Shown one piece after another: positions 45,002-54,754 of a stretch of 64,000 bases of DNA (position 1 is its first letter; each line of letters opens with the position of its first letter). The notes beneath the pieces are model-generated. The model was not told where the DNA came from. It did no database searches and worked only from the letters and a program-made list of their open reading frames with translations. A program made the translations under genes and the position numbers. Location: positions 1 through 64,000 of the forward strand of contig NW_019174006.1 of the NCBI RefSeq assembly GCF_001642475.1. Reading direction: 5' to 3'. This DNA comes from Fonsecaea monophora (Eukaryota; Ascomycota; Eurotiomycetes; Chaetothyriales; Herpotrichiellaceae).

Positions 45002-45419
45002 CCTCCAGGCCACCAGCCGATGTATGCTGACAACGACAAATCTTTCGCAGAGAATCTCGGGATTCAAATTCGACCAAGAACTAGAAATTGATAAAGTCGT
45101 AGAATGGTAGAATGGCAGCCTAGAGAGTCTCGAGAGCCTTGATTTGGGTTGGTTGGTGAGCCGTAAGGCTGGACGGAAATCAAATCATCACGCTGTGGTT
45201 TTCTCCTCCGTCACGTTGAAACAAGTGGGTATAAGATGGGTATAGGTATAGGTACTGGTGTACAGCTTGGAAAGAAAATCTCCCAGCTCAGATCAGATCA
45301 GGAGTTCTTTCTACCTCGTGCTTTGTATGTTGTACCCTGTCTTTTGTGTTGTGGCGGTGCGTGTGTCGGCTAGTTGGCTCTATCTAGTATTAGGCACTGC
45401 TTGTTAGTACTGGGCATGA

Positions 45420-45495
45420 GGTAGGTAGGTATTTCCCTAGCATTTGTTGAGCAAGCGAGCGAGCGAGTGTGTGTGATTATGTCTGTCTGTCTGTC
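45420..45495. repeat. Cluster of simple repeats
   Basis: GGTA units at 45420-45430, AGCG units at 45454-45467, GT units to about 45475 and GTCT units at 45481-45495 follow one another within 76 bp. Confidence 0.75.
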
Positions 45496-46027
45496 ACAAG
45501 GCTGAAGACTCACTCCCTCATCCATCTTGCCATGTCTTGAGTATCTTAGACGGCACGGGGGGGGCGGGCCACACATTGAACGAATGGCACTGGCGGGCCA
45601 GGCTAGGACCGAGTACAGAGTAGCGAGGAGCGAGTATTAGTGGAGGAAGTATAATTAGGAATCAACCCAGCTACAAGTACTCGGTACTACCTCGTGCCTC
45701 TATCAGAGAGATTCCACTGGGTCTGTAGACTTGGTCAAGGGACAAGGACTTGATTCCTACGAGAATACGAGGGAAGAAAACACACCCGCAGGGTCTCTAC
45801 CTATCCCGTCGCTGCGGCGATGCGTGATGCGTGATGCTGTTGAGTACCGAGTAGTAGTAGTAGTTGGCGGCGAGCGGACTTTGAAAGCGTGCAGATTTTC
45901 GAGGCTATTGTTAGACATCATGGGCCTTGGGCAAGTTGAATACGAGGACTTGTGTCACTCACCTCTTTCCCAGATACACGACGGGCCGACTACTGTAGGT
46001 CACTCACGAGTGCAATTTCTCAGCGAT

Positions 46028-46051
46028 GAGGCTGAGGCTGAGGCGGAGGCT
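46028..46051. repeat. GAGGCT x4 hexamer repeat
   Basis: Four 6-bp units, one with a single change (GAGGCG), lie in non-coding DNA. Confidence 0.8.
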
Positions 46052-46467
46052 GAAAAGCGCTATGCAGATGCGGGACGGCAGAGCGCAGGCACGGCACGGC
46101 AGAGTAGGCAGGGTACGTATGCAGTAGCGGTGTTGGGTGGTGGTCGTTGACAGGACGGCCTGAAAGCCACTTCGCTTAGCAGACAAACAAGTTACGAGAG
46201 ATGTAGGACCTATGGTTGGTTAGTTGGTTGGGTGGTAGGTACACACAAACATGCATGATGCCCTGCCCCTGCGCTGATTTCTCCCAGTTTTATTCCAGAG
46301 CTCCTTTTCTCTTTTTCCATTCTTGGGTGATTCAATCTCGAGGTCCAAATACATTCATTCACATACAACCGCCAAACCGCCACCATGGATTAAGCCGTCG
46401 TCTCGTTGAAAAAGAGAGTCCTCCCTCCCTCCCTCCTGTCCCTTTATTTTTGGGCAAATCATCCAAA

Positions 46468-47310
46468 ATGACCCAGTCTAGCGGCATGTGTCTGCCGTGG
46501 ATCCTCCCATGGCAGAAGAACATGACTCTGGACCCGATCCAGAAGCTCGTGACGGCGGCAAAAGACGACGACCGACGACAACTCACCCGAAATTGGAGAG
46601 AGTCGAAGCTGGCGGAGCTGAATTACGTGGGGTTGACGGTACGTACAAATGTACCTCTCGTACACTCTGTATTCCCTATACAGTCAGTTCAGGACCTTGT
46701 GGGCATGAAAATCGTCGAGCACGTACCTCGTCCTCAATAAAGGGCCTTCCAATATGGGCAGCATCTAAACAAACCACCAAAAAACTAGAGCGCCCTCGTC
46801 ACCAGTGCATTTGCCAGTGCCATCGGATGGCAGACGGTCAACCTGATCCCCTATGTCCTGGGGATCTGGTTCGGGGGCCTCATCCTGGTCTTGACGTCCA
46901 TCTTCATCGCGACCGCGCAGAGCATCGCCGTCTATCGCTTGACGACCAGCGACGAAGGCCTCGACGAACTGGCGGGGTTGCTGGGGAACAACCCACAAGA
47001 TCCGGGAAGTTCGCAACCGCGCCGATTCCAGGTCCTGGCGTGGCAGATGCCCGTGATGCTGCTCAACCTCAGCATCACCTTGTTTCTCGTCGGTCTCTTG
47101 TGCCAGATTTTCAACTCGTACACCATGACTAGAAAAGATGTCAAGGTGGGTAGTGACCCCCAATCTGGAGGGGTTGTGCGACAGCGGGTCAGAATCCAAG
47201 TTAATCGAACTGATTTGATGCAGGAGGTGATTCTCACCAGCATTGCATTGGCATTTGCCGTGTCTTGCTGGTTGGTCTCTGTGCTTACAATGTATTGGAA
47301 AAAGCCGTGA
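46468..47310 (+). CDS. Small membrane protein of unknown function (204 aa)
   Basis: Three exons: 46468-46638, 46789-47145 and 47224-47310. Intron 1 is 150 nt, long for this window, with donor GTACGT and acceptor CTAG; intron 2 has GTGGGT and GCAG. All junctions are phase 0. The N-terminal soluble part MTLDPIQKLVTAAKDDDRRQLTRNWRESKLAELNYVGLT is followed by two hydrophobic stretches (about 59-102), a hydrophilic loop (about 103-140), and two more helices (WQMPVMLLNLSITLFLVGLLCQIF and VILTSIALAFAVSCWLVSVL). The KLAELNYVGLTSALVTSAFASAIGW junction resembles a fungal family that I recall only as hypothetical. It is convergent with another membrane-protein gene 224 bp away. Confidence 0.75.
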
Positions 47311-47533
47311 AGGAGGCTTTCTTCCTGGCCGAGACATCAATCTCAGTTTCTCGGAGCATCAAGTCTGGAACGCGGAACTCATCCATCTCCCTCCCTCTGC
47401 AGATGTTGAAGGAGCGGGAACAAGGTTCAGAAAAGATCTGTGTCGACCGCTCCACTCCGCCATATTATCTTCGGAACAGGCAGTGGAAAAATAATCATAA
47501 GCAGGGAGGAGCCATGTTCTTCTCAAGGATAAC

Positions 47534-49393
47534 TCATTCTGCCTTGGTAAAGAAGAATCTGTCGCGTCCTTGGTCTGTAGTCTCTTTGTCCAAAATCAAA
47601 TTCCATGTCGTGCCAACACCTTTGATAGGCGCTGGCTCATAGCCTTTGGAGCAAACGTTCCGGAGGTCGTTGATGAGCGAGAGCGAAGGTCCGTTCTGAG
47701 CAAGAGGTGTCGTGGCAGACGAAGAGCCACTGCTGTGAGTTGTGTCGGATGCCAGATGTAAAGGTCCACCAGGCCTACAGTTTTGCACTTCCATCCCAAC
47801 ACCACCGCTTGGGGCGAGAATTGTGTTGCAGACTACCGACACGTGCTGTCCTGCCCACGATGTCAACTCAGGTGGGCCAATGTACCACCGTACCAGACCG
47901 ATAATGATGAAGACAACCCCCAAACCAATTTCTACACAGGCCGCCTGGACATAGCCACCGCGACCTGCAATCAGCCTGGTTCCCTCGAACAGAGGGTATC
48001 TCGTCGGATCTTTACTGGAGAGCCGCTTGATTCCAGTGATGCGGTCTGATCGATAGAAATTGTGGCCAAGAGACTCAACCTGGCGAGACTGATCTTGACG
48101 TATTGTTTCAATATCTGTTCCCCAGACTGCCATGTTTGCCCGCACAATGATAGACTTGATCTTTCTGTTCACATAAGAGCTCTGGAATGATAGCGATCCA
48201 CTGAAGCAGCCCGTCTGAAGAATGGGTCCGACCGAATAACTTGTCCCGTCCTCGTAGTAGGTTTCAACCAGTTGCTGTGGCCCGGAGGGCGGATCTTTTG
48301 AGACGCGGCCATCCACGAGATATCCCGTTTGATCCGGCAAGATATTCTGGCAAGTTCCGTTGACCACGCGACGCGCAACGATGAACCGATGTCGGTAAAC
48401 ACGAATTTCTTGTTCTTGTTCAATGGAAGCAGTTCCGAGGAGATCTGGATCTGCTCCCTGGCCGACGACAAGTCCAGCTCGACGAATTGTGATTGCCCCC
48501 GGAGACTGTATCTTGAACTGAACGTTGTTTATCACGTCCGGCTCCAAGGTTTGCCAATATATGTCATGGATGGTGAAATTACGACCTGGTTCAATCACGC
48601 TGTCGACCACTTCAGCGACCAGGACGTTCTCAGAGGTGTACAGTATACCGGAATCTGCCCCGTTGAAGAGGGTGCTTGCACACGTGGCTGATCCGACCAT
48701 GACAATTCGCCCCGTACCCATACGATCTGCGTCTTCTTCTGGGTCTCCTGAGAGTCGATGGATGAAAGCTTTGTTCGTCAAGATCTCCACGGGGTCTTGG
48801 TACACAAAGTCTTCTCCAGATACCAGAGGCTGATATGAAACTCGGTCGTCAAACCACTCGCTTACGCCGGTGTCCTCGTCGAGACAATGAGCGGGAGGAA
48901 TTCTCAATGATATGAGGTCTTCGGAAATCTGTTCGCGTACTTGGCCCTCGACTTGAATGATGCTGAACTTGTAGCCGATCGTCCACAGAGCTATCATGGC
49001 CGAGGCCAACCAAAAAGTCATCACATACCATGCAAAGCCTCGCCTGATACCCAGAAGAACCGGAGCGTGAGGGAGGGTATTCAGGTACTTTGCATAAGGA
49101 AGACCTCTTGACCCTTTGGCGGTTGCCAACCTGGAGCAGACACAGTCATAGAGATGTTGGACCGAGGCCAGGAGGCTGAAAGAGAGCCCTGACACTATCA
49201 ACCCTAGTATAGCGGTCCATGCTTGGATCTGCAGATTGGGACCTGTGGCAAATTGACGACGGAGGGAATCCTCGGGATCTGGCTCGCCACAGATGGTGTT
49301 TATTCCGATCAGTATCAAACAAATAGCACTCCCAAAAGTGGTGAGGATTGAGAGATATGGAGTCCTCCGTTTTCCAGTCTGTTTAGGTGCCAT
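47534..49393 (-). CDS. Large membrane protein with extracellular domain, unknown function (619 aa)
   Basis: Single exon, start ATG 49393 (MAPKQTGKRRTPYLSI). Three helices lie near the N-terminus: about 13-33 (LSILTTFGSAICLILIGINTI), 58-78 (AWTAILGLIVSGLSFSLLASV) and 119-143 (FAWYVMTFWLASAMIALWTIGY). A domain of about 330 residues follows with several Cys and N-glycosylation sites (RNFTIHDIYW, VNGTCQN). A fourth helix at about 480-505 (VEIGLGVVFIIIGLVRWYI) leads to a Ser-rich cytosolic tail. This 3+1 topology with a large non-cytosolic loop is common among fungal hypotheticals. No catalytic motif is visible. It is convergent with the 204-aa membrane protein. Confidence 0.85.
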   Translation of the reverse strand: MAPKQTGKRRTPYLSILTTFGSAICLILIGINTICGEPDPEDSLRRQFATGPNLQIQAWTAILGLIVSGLSFSLLASVQHLYDCVCSRLATAKGSRGLPYAKYLNTLPHAPVLLGIRRGFAWYVMTFWLASAMIALWTIGYKFSIIQVEGQVREQISEDLISLRIPPAHCLDEDTGVSEWFDDRVSYQPLVSGEDFVYQDPVEILTNKAFIHRLSGDPEEDADRMGTGRIVMVGSATCASTLFNGADSGILYTSENVLVAEVVDSVIEPGRNFTIHDIYWQTLEPDVINNVQFKIQSPGAITIRRAGLVVGQGADPDLLGTASIEQEQEIRVYRHRFIVARRVVNGTCQNILPDQTGYLVDGRVSKDPPSGPQQLVETYYEDGTSYSVGPILQTGCFSGSLSFQSSYVNRKIKSIIVRANMAVWGTDIETIRQDQSRQVESLGHNFYRSDRITGIKRLSSKDPTRYPLFEGTRLIAGRGGYVQAACVEIGLGVVFIIIGLVRWYIGPPELTSWAGQHVSVVCNTILAPSGGVGMEVQNCRPGGPLHLASDTTHSSGSSSATTPLAQNGPSLSLINDLRNVCSKGYEPAPIKGVGTTWNLILDKETTDQGRDRFFFTKAE

Positions 49394-50256
49394 GCTGAAG
49401 ACTTCGAGGGACGGATGAAGAGATGATTCGGTCCACCCTCCTACAGCCTTTATTCCAAAAAAACATGGTGTTATCCGGCCTCAATAAATCATCATGGTAA
49501 GCCTAGGAATGCGGCTACAAGGCAGAATTTGGTAGGAAAACCAAGACGACGCCTCTTTGCACCAATTCACGATGTCGCCTGGGACAACAACCCAAATGGA
49601 CGACGTCGAGCGACGGTTTCCTTGGCCGTGGATGGCATCAAATGGTGCCTTTGACCAAGGCAAGGGCTAGCCAATGGACGCATCTGGATCTCGAGCTGAA
49701 CGCCTCATCCCTTTGACGAGTGAAACTAGTGCTAAGCCACAGCTCAGCGACATCGGCACGAATAAGAGCCGAGTTGTGCACGAAAGATGCATCATTTAGC
49801 ACTACTAATTCAAAGTCGACTTTGTTGTGAATGAAACGAAGGATGAGATAGAGTCCTTGACAACAATAATAGAGACTGTGGGAGACTTGAGACGAGAACA
49901 AGGGTACGTCGTACCAAGCGGAAACGAGGCAGGTGGGCCGAAGCGGCGTTAACCGGAAATGGCCGAAGGGGTTCAGGGTTGCATCGCTGCGTCTCTGATT
50001 CATCCCACCAACGAGTAAGAAAGACACCACCATCTCACAAAATATATTCTGGGCGCAGACGACATCGTTTGCCCGTGGCCACAGCGAGTAACTAGGCGTG
50101 CACTAGACCTTTGGCTCACCTCTGCCTTTCTCTATCACACCTCGACTTGCCCCTCACTGTCACTAGGCCAGCCTTATCCAATCCACATCAGCAAGCAGAT
50201 CCCCCTCACAGTGTGACTGCGTCTGACGTGAGGCTCTACAACACAAACACAACATT
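49394..50256. other. Divergent promoter, 863 bp
   Basis: Upstream region of the 619-aa membrane protein (-) and the nucleoside hydrolase (+). No ORF with family character is seen. The last 150 bases are C-rich leader-like sequence. Confidence 0.5.
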
Positions 50257-51558
50257 ATGGCGCCCAAAAATCGCATCATCATCGACACCGACCCGGGCGT
50301 CGACGACGTCTTGGCTATCTTGCTTGCCCTCGCCGCCAGCGCCGACGACCTCGAAGTGCTACTGATCTCGATCACCTTTGGCAACGTCGACGTGCGCTCC
50401 TGTCTACGAAATGTCGTGGCCATTTTCCACATCCTGGAGAAGGAAATCGCATGGCGTGAGCAGCAGGGCAAACCGGTGGGGTTCGACGGTCTCACCAAAT
50501 TCAAGCCGATCGTGGCCATTGGCGCCGACGAACCCTTACAAGACCGCATCGAGAGCGCCGACTATTTTCATGGGACTGACGGATTGGCCGGGACGCATAC
50601 CAGCCATCCGCATTTCTCACCCGAGGAGAGTTGGAATAGGCTGTTCGAGCAACCTCCACCAGACAGTTTCATCACCGAGAAGGCCAAGCCCGAAGTCGAT
50701 CTCAAGGAAGACACCAATGCATTCATCCCTTCCCTCGAGCCTGCACACAAGGAAATTCTCCGCCTCCTACGGGAAAATGAGCCGGATACTATCACCTTGA
50801 TCGCTATCGGCCCGCTCACGAACTTTGCTCTGGCCGCGGCAGAAGACCCAGAGACCTTTTTGAGATGTAAAGAAGTCATCACCATGGGTGGCACAGTTGA
50901 TGGCATCGGCAATGTCACGCCTGTATCGGAATTCAACGTCTATGCCGACCCCTACGCTGCTGCTAGGGTGTATGCACTGTCATCGCCCATCCCAGCGAGC
51001 ACCATGCCTGTCGCCACGGAGGGCGAACGCAGCTTCCACCTCCCCCAATACCCTCCGCGGCTGTCCAAACAGCTGAAGCTCACACTCATGAGCCTGGACA
51101 TTACGGAATACCATATGCTGAGCCGTGGCGAGTTCAACGCGTTTGCCAAGCCTCATCTCGAGGCGGGTTCACCTCTTGCGGCGTGGATGACGGCGTTCAT
51201 GACACCCATGCTCGACAAGATGGAGCGGCTGCACATCGGCCATGAGGGCGAAGGCGCTGCACTGGCGCTACACGATCCGCTTTGCATCTGGTACGTGCTG
51301 ACGCACGACGACCCATTGTGGAAAGCGAGCGCGCGCAGCCCCGAGGATATTCGAGTCGAGACTGCCGGCCAGTGGACTCGAGGCATGACGGTGGGCGACA
51401 AACGAGCCCGACGCAGGCGGAACTCGGACGGCGAAGTACCTCATGACCGCGGCAACTGGCTAGGTAACAGGAGTGGCAATCGTGTGTATAGGATGCTTGA
51501 GAGTCCAGGCCGGGAGGAGGCTTCGAAGCACCTCTTGAAGACGATATTCGGGGCATGA
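50257..51558 (+). CDS. Inosine-uridine preferring nucleoside hydrolase family protein
   Basis: N-ribohydrolase of 433 aa, single exon, start ATG 50257. It should cleave the N-glycosidic bond of ribonucleosides to free base and ribose, in the salvage pathway. The Ca2+-binding N-terminal cluster DTDPGVDD is at 10-17. Other family blocks are LISITFGNVD, the HGTDGLAG segment, IAIGPLTNFALAA, VITMGGTVDGIGNVTPVSEFNVYADPYAA with its Asn and Asp ligands, and the C-terminal Asp in LALHDPLCIWY. It is longer than yeast Urh1 (about 340 aa) because of an insert after the HGTDGLAG block (about 115-170) and an Arg-rich stretch near the end (KRARRRRNSDGE). There is no signal peptide, so it is cytosolic. The substrate preference cannot be read from the sequence. 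Confidence 0.92.
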   Translation: MAPKNRIIIDTDPGVDDVLAILLALAASADDLEVLLISITFGNVDVRSCLRNVVAIFHILEKEIAWREQQGKPVGFDGLTKFKPIVAIGADEPLQDRIESADYFHGTDGLAGTHTSHPHFSPEESWNRLFEQPPPDSFITEKAKPEVDLKEDTNAFIPSLEPAHKEILRLLRENEPDTITLIAIGPLTNFALAAAEDPETFLRCKEVITMGGTVDGIGNVTPVSEFNVYADPYAAARVYALSSPIPASTMPVATEGERSFHLPQYPPRLSKQLKLTLMSLDITEYHMLSRGEFNAFAKPHLEAGSPLAAWMTAFMTPMLDKMERLHIGHEGEGAALALHDPLCIWYVLTHDDPLWKASARSPEDIRVETAGQWTRGMTVGDKRARRRRNSDGEVPHDRGNWLGNRSGNRVYRMLESPGREEASKHLLKTIFGA

Positions 51559-51979
51559 TGTGTTTCCGCGTGCAGAACAGGTTCCAGTGAAGAAAGTGGT
51601 GGATCCGCGGACACTCTTTCAGTTCCAGGAACACCATGACTGCAGCAAACGCGTCTTTTTGTTGAGGCATCGGCTCGTCCGTTGACATCAGCCATGATTT
51701 AGACACGAAGCAGAGGCAGCCGAGTTTGGCCCAAAGAGTATCAATGCCATGGGGTGCTAGAGTAGAATGATCTATCATAGATGGAAGTGAGTAGAGAGTC
51801 CTCCTCACTGTTCCTCTTTACTTTTTGCTCGATCTAGGGTTAATTACCCGTCGAGTCCCTTTCCGCGTGATGTCGCCCTCGTCCCGTCTGCTTGTGGGAT
51901 TGACACGTTACATGCATGGTGGGTAGTGGTACAGTTTTATCTCCCCTCCCCCCACCCTCGCACCATTCCGCCCGCAAAC
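51559..51979. other. Convergent intergenic region, 421 bp
   Basis: 3' flanks of the nucleoside hydrolase (+) and GST (-). Nothing distinctive is seen. Confidence 0.5.
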
Positions 51980-52723
51980 CTAAATCTTCATCTTGGCGAT
52001 ATCGATCCCCATCTGTCCCAGCATCTGTCTATACGGCGGGAACAGCTCGGGTCCCGCTGCCGTCAGACCCTGTCTCCAGTCCAAGCCGGGCTCGGCCTTG
52101 TCCATGGCCCGCTGGTACGCCTCCCTACTCCCGATGCGCTGCAGATAGGCCAGGATGGCCGGGTAGGGCGACAGATCGGTCGGGGTCCACTGGCGGCCGG
52201 TGGTGAGAGTCCAGACGGTCATGATGTCGGCGAGGGTGAACTGGTCGCCGGCGAGGAAGGCGCCCGTGGTGGCGAGCCGGGCCTCGACGGCGGCGAGGTG
52301 CTTGTGGACGTTGGCGGGGATGGACTTGGCGAAGGCGTTGTCTGGGGCCGGCTGGAGCCACGCGGCGCTCATGACGCGGAAGAAGGCCGAGCCCAGCGTC
52401 GCGTTGGCGTAGTGGAACCAGAACAAGAAATCGGCGTAGTTCTCGTGCGCGGCCTCCAGCGACAGCGCCCCGCTGCCAAACACCCCGTCAATGTACGCCG
52501 CGATCGCCCCGGATTCGGCCATGTTGAACTCTTTGCCCGTCACGCGGTTCGTCGTCGTCATCACCGGCGCGGACTTTTGGGGCGTTAGCGCCGCCAGCGC
52601 CGCGGGTGCGAGGATCGGGTCCCGCGTGTACGTCTTGAGCGTGTACGCGATGCCGAGTTCCTCGCATAGCCAGACGATGCGCTCGGACTGCGAGATGTGC
52701 AGGTGGTGGACGGTCAGAGACAT
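51980..52723 (-). CDS. Glutathione S-transferase
   Basis: Cytosolic GST of 247 aa, single exon, start ATG 52723. The N-terminal thioredoxin-like half has VHHLHISQSERIVWLCEELGIAYTLKTY, with Ser at the usual catalytic or glutathione-contact zone. The cis-Pro region is QKSAPVM and the glutathione-binding ESGAI is present (MAESGAIAAYI). The helical C-terminal half has the N-capping and hydrophobic-staple block AGDQFTLADIMTVWTL. It resembles the fungal GTT1/GstA-like group. The end (PPYRQMLGQMGIDIAKMKI) is not a peroxisomal signal. Coding GC is very high, with almost every third position G or C. Probable role: conjugation or peroxide detoxification. Confidence 0.93.
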   Translation of the reverse strand: MSLTVHHLHISQSERIVWLCEELGIAYTLKTYTRDPILAPAALAALTPQKSAPVMTTTNRVTGKEFNMAESGAIAAYIDGVFGSGALSLEAAHENYADFLFWFHYANATLGSAFFRVMSAAWLQPAPDNAFAKSIPANVHKHLAAVEARLATTGAFLAGDQFTLADIMTVWTLTTGRQWTPTDLSPYPAILAYLQRIGSREAYQRAMDKAEPGLDWRQGLTAAGPELFPPYRQMLGQMGIDIAKMKI

Positions 52724-53410
52724 GATTTTCTATACAACTTTTCCAGGGTAGATTGGGAATTTACAGTGTAGTGGTAAAAGGAGCTGACGGTGGAGGGTTG
52801 AGATGTATGTAGATGGTGTTGCGTCGGCGGCCTGAAATGGGATGGACATCGGAAGTGATTGCCTGCCTTGCCTGCCTTGGCCGCCTGGATTGTTCTTGTT
52901 CGAGTCATGCATCCCGTTAAGGGACTTGTCATTACTCATTTGGGGTTCCCGAAGACACCAATCCCGACGCCTCTTTTCTTCCTCGGTCTTGGCGGATATC
53001 AAAGTCACAACAAAACACGTCGCGGTCATGATGGCGATACAATAGCCATGATGGCTCGAAACTTGAGCCTCGGAGAAATGTCTCTCACACTTTCGTTGTA
53101 CAACTCTATCTCCTCCTCATGGTCTACAGTTCCCACCCCCGAATATCGTTGTCGACTCGGTTTTGGCTGTGGCGTTCTTCGGATCTTCAACGCCACCACG
53201 TTGACTTTCACGCCGGTGGGCTGAATTAAGCCCATGTTGTGTCGCTCAGGCACGAATGGCAGATTGCACTGTCAAGATGCGAAATGGGGCAAGAACGCCA
53301 TCCTTAAACATGGAGGACTTTCCCCCCGGTCTTCACAGCTTCGATTCAGGCATTCGACTCGCTGAACAGTTGACTCCATCTTCTTTGAAGGCATCTATTT
53401 GTTCGTCAAG
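52724..53410. other. Divergent promoter, 687 bp
   Basis: Upstream region of GST (-) and the Thr-rich secreted protein (+). It holds a duplicated CCTGCCTTG unit at 52862-52879 and no convincing gene. Confidence 0.5.
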
Positions 53411-54754
53411 ATGCTCTTCGTCCGCTCTTTATGTCTTCTTGCAATCGTGGCTGTGCGGGTGTCTTCTGCCGCACAGGCCTGGCATGCTGCTAATGGCGAC
53501 CAAGTCGTGACCGTCACACACACCAACACGCACTACGTGTGCCCCTGCGAGACGAGCACACCGGTGAAGAACCTCAATCCGGTTCCTACGGGCGGCTGGG
53601 CGGATTGGGCGGCATCGGCATCGTCGAGTCCCCTCGTCCGTGGGACAACCTCGTCGCGCCGGACTTCGACTGCAGGTCCTTGGCCCGGATCGGTGTCCTC
53701 GAGAACTACAAAGACGACGACCGTCTCGAGCTCTGGCCCAGGCTATACACAGACCAGCAGCAGCACAAGTTCGCGCACGGTTGGCGGGACCATCTCTTTC
53801 ACGTCCTCATCCTCCACCACGCCTACTGCTTCCAGCACAAGCTCGGGCACGGTTGGCGGAACCATCTCTTTTACATCCTCGTCCACCACGTCCGCTTCTT
53901 CTAGCACTAGCGCGAGCACGAGCACGAGTTCTACAGAGGCAACCACTTCTTTGTCCAGTACGGAATCTCCTGCCACGACTTCTGCTACCACCACGAGCTT
54001 GTCTACAACCACAATCTCTAGCACCACTGCTGATGCTACCTCTACAACCACGTCTGACACCACGTCTACTACAACCTCTGATACCACCTCTACAACCACT
54101 GCTACAACCACTATTTCTACCACAACCTCTGATGTAACTTCGACCACCACCTCTACAACCACCACTCCTGCCATAACTTCAACTACCACCTCTGAAACAA
54201 CCTCGACCACCTCTACCACCACCACAACCACGTAAGTCCCCTCCCTCTGGGCCATGTCATCAGGGTGCCACCATTTGAGCTGACACAAATTGACAAACAC
54301 CTATAGATCCGTCAACGGCTGCCCGACGGGCACCTACGTGATCCAGTCGAGTTTAGACAACAACTACGCCACGATAGGAGAATACGTCGGGGGCCAGTAC
54401 CTCGTTGTCTTTAACCAACCGGCCATCGAGACCGCGGCCGAGTTCTCCTGGGTCGAGGACGTCGACGGCACGTGCATGCTCGGCCCAACCGCGGTTCCAG
54501 GGCTGAGCACCTACGTGCTTGATCAGCCCGGCGAGTTCGTGACCTTCCACTACCTGTTCTTGTCGAACCCTACCCTCGCAGCGGCAACAGACCTGGAGCC
54601 CTCCGAAGTCGCCTGTAGCGTAGATTCGGCAAACGAGCTGTACTGCGCGGTCGAGGACCAGGACGTGTTGCAGCTGTTCAACAACGTCTTGACCATCGCA
54701 GCCACCGACCAGGGATTTGGGGCGGCCACGTTCACGTTGGTGCAGACTTTTTAA
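53411..54754 (+). CDS. Thr/Ser-rich secreted protein with C-terminal Cys domain
   Basis: Probable cell-wall or extracellular glycoprotein of 422 aa, not assigned to a named family. Two exons: 53411-54231 and 54307-54754, with a GTAAGT...ATAG intron. A signal peptide (MLFVRSLCLLAIVAVRVSSAAQA) is followed by a short segment with a CPC motif, then about 190 residues dominated by Thr and Ser. These include a duplicated TVGGTISFTSSS unit and degenerate TSTTTSDTT repeats, which should be heavily O-mannosylated. The second exon encodes a globular domain of about 150 residues with four Cys (NGCPTGTY, GTCML, VACSV, LYCAV). There is no C-terminal hydrophobic stretch, so no GPI anchor. Adhesin-like or wall-protein role is inference. 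Confidence 0.8.

Larger units (their letters stand above)
45002..46467. other. Divergent intergenic region, 1.47 kb, repeat-rich
   Basis: Upstream DNA of two membrane-protein genes. It contains several short tandem repeats (GGTA, AGCG, GT and GTCT units at 45420-45495; GAGGCT units at 46028-46051; GTA triplets near 45850) and no convincing gene. An open frame at 45731-46150 (+) starts without ATG and its Glu-Ala run simply reflects the GAGGCT repeat. Confidence 0.5.

Noticed and set aside
45731..46150. Plus-strand ORF with an Ala-Glu repeat
   Set aside because: It lacks an ATG at its start and the Ala-Glu run comes from a GAGGCT microsatellite.
53743..54300. Val/Glu-rich minus-strand ORF
   Set aside because: It is only the reverse reading of the Thr-repeat stalk.
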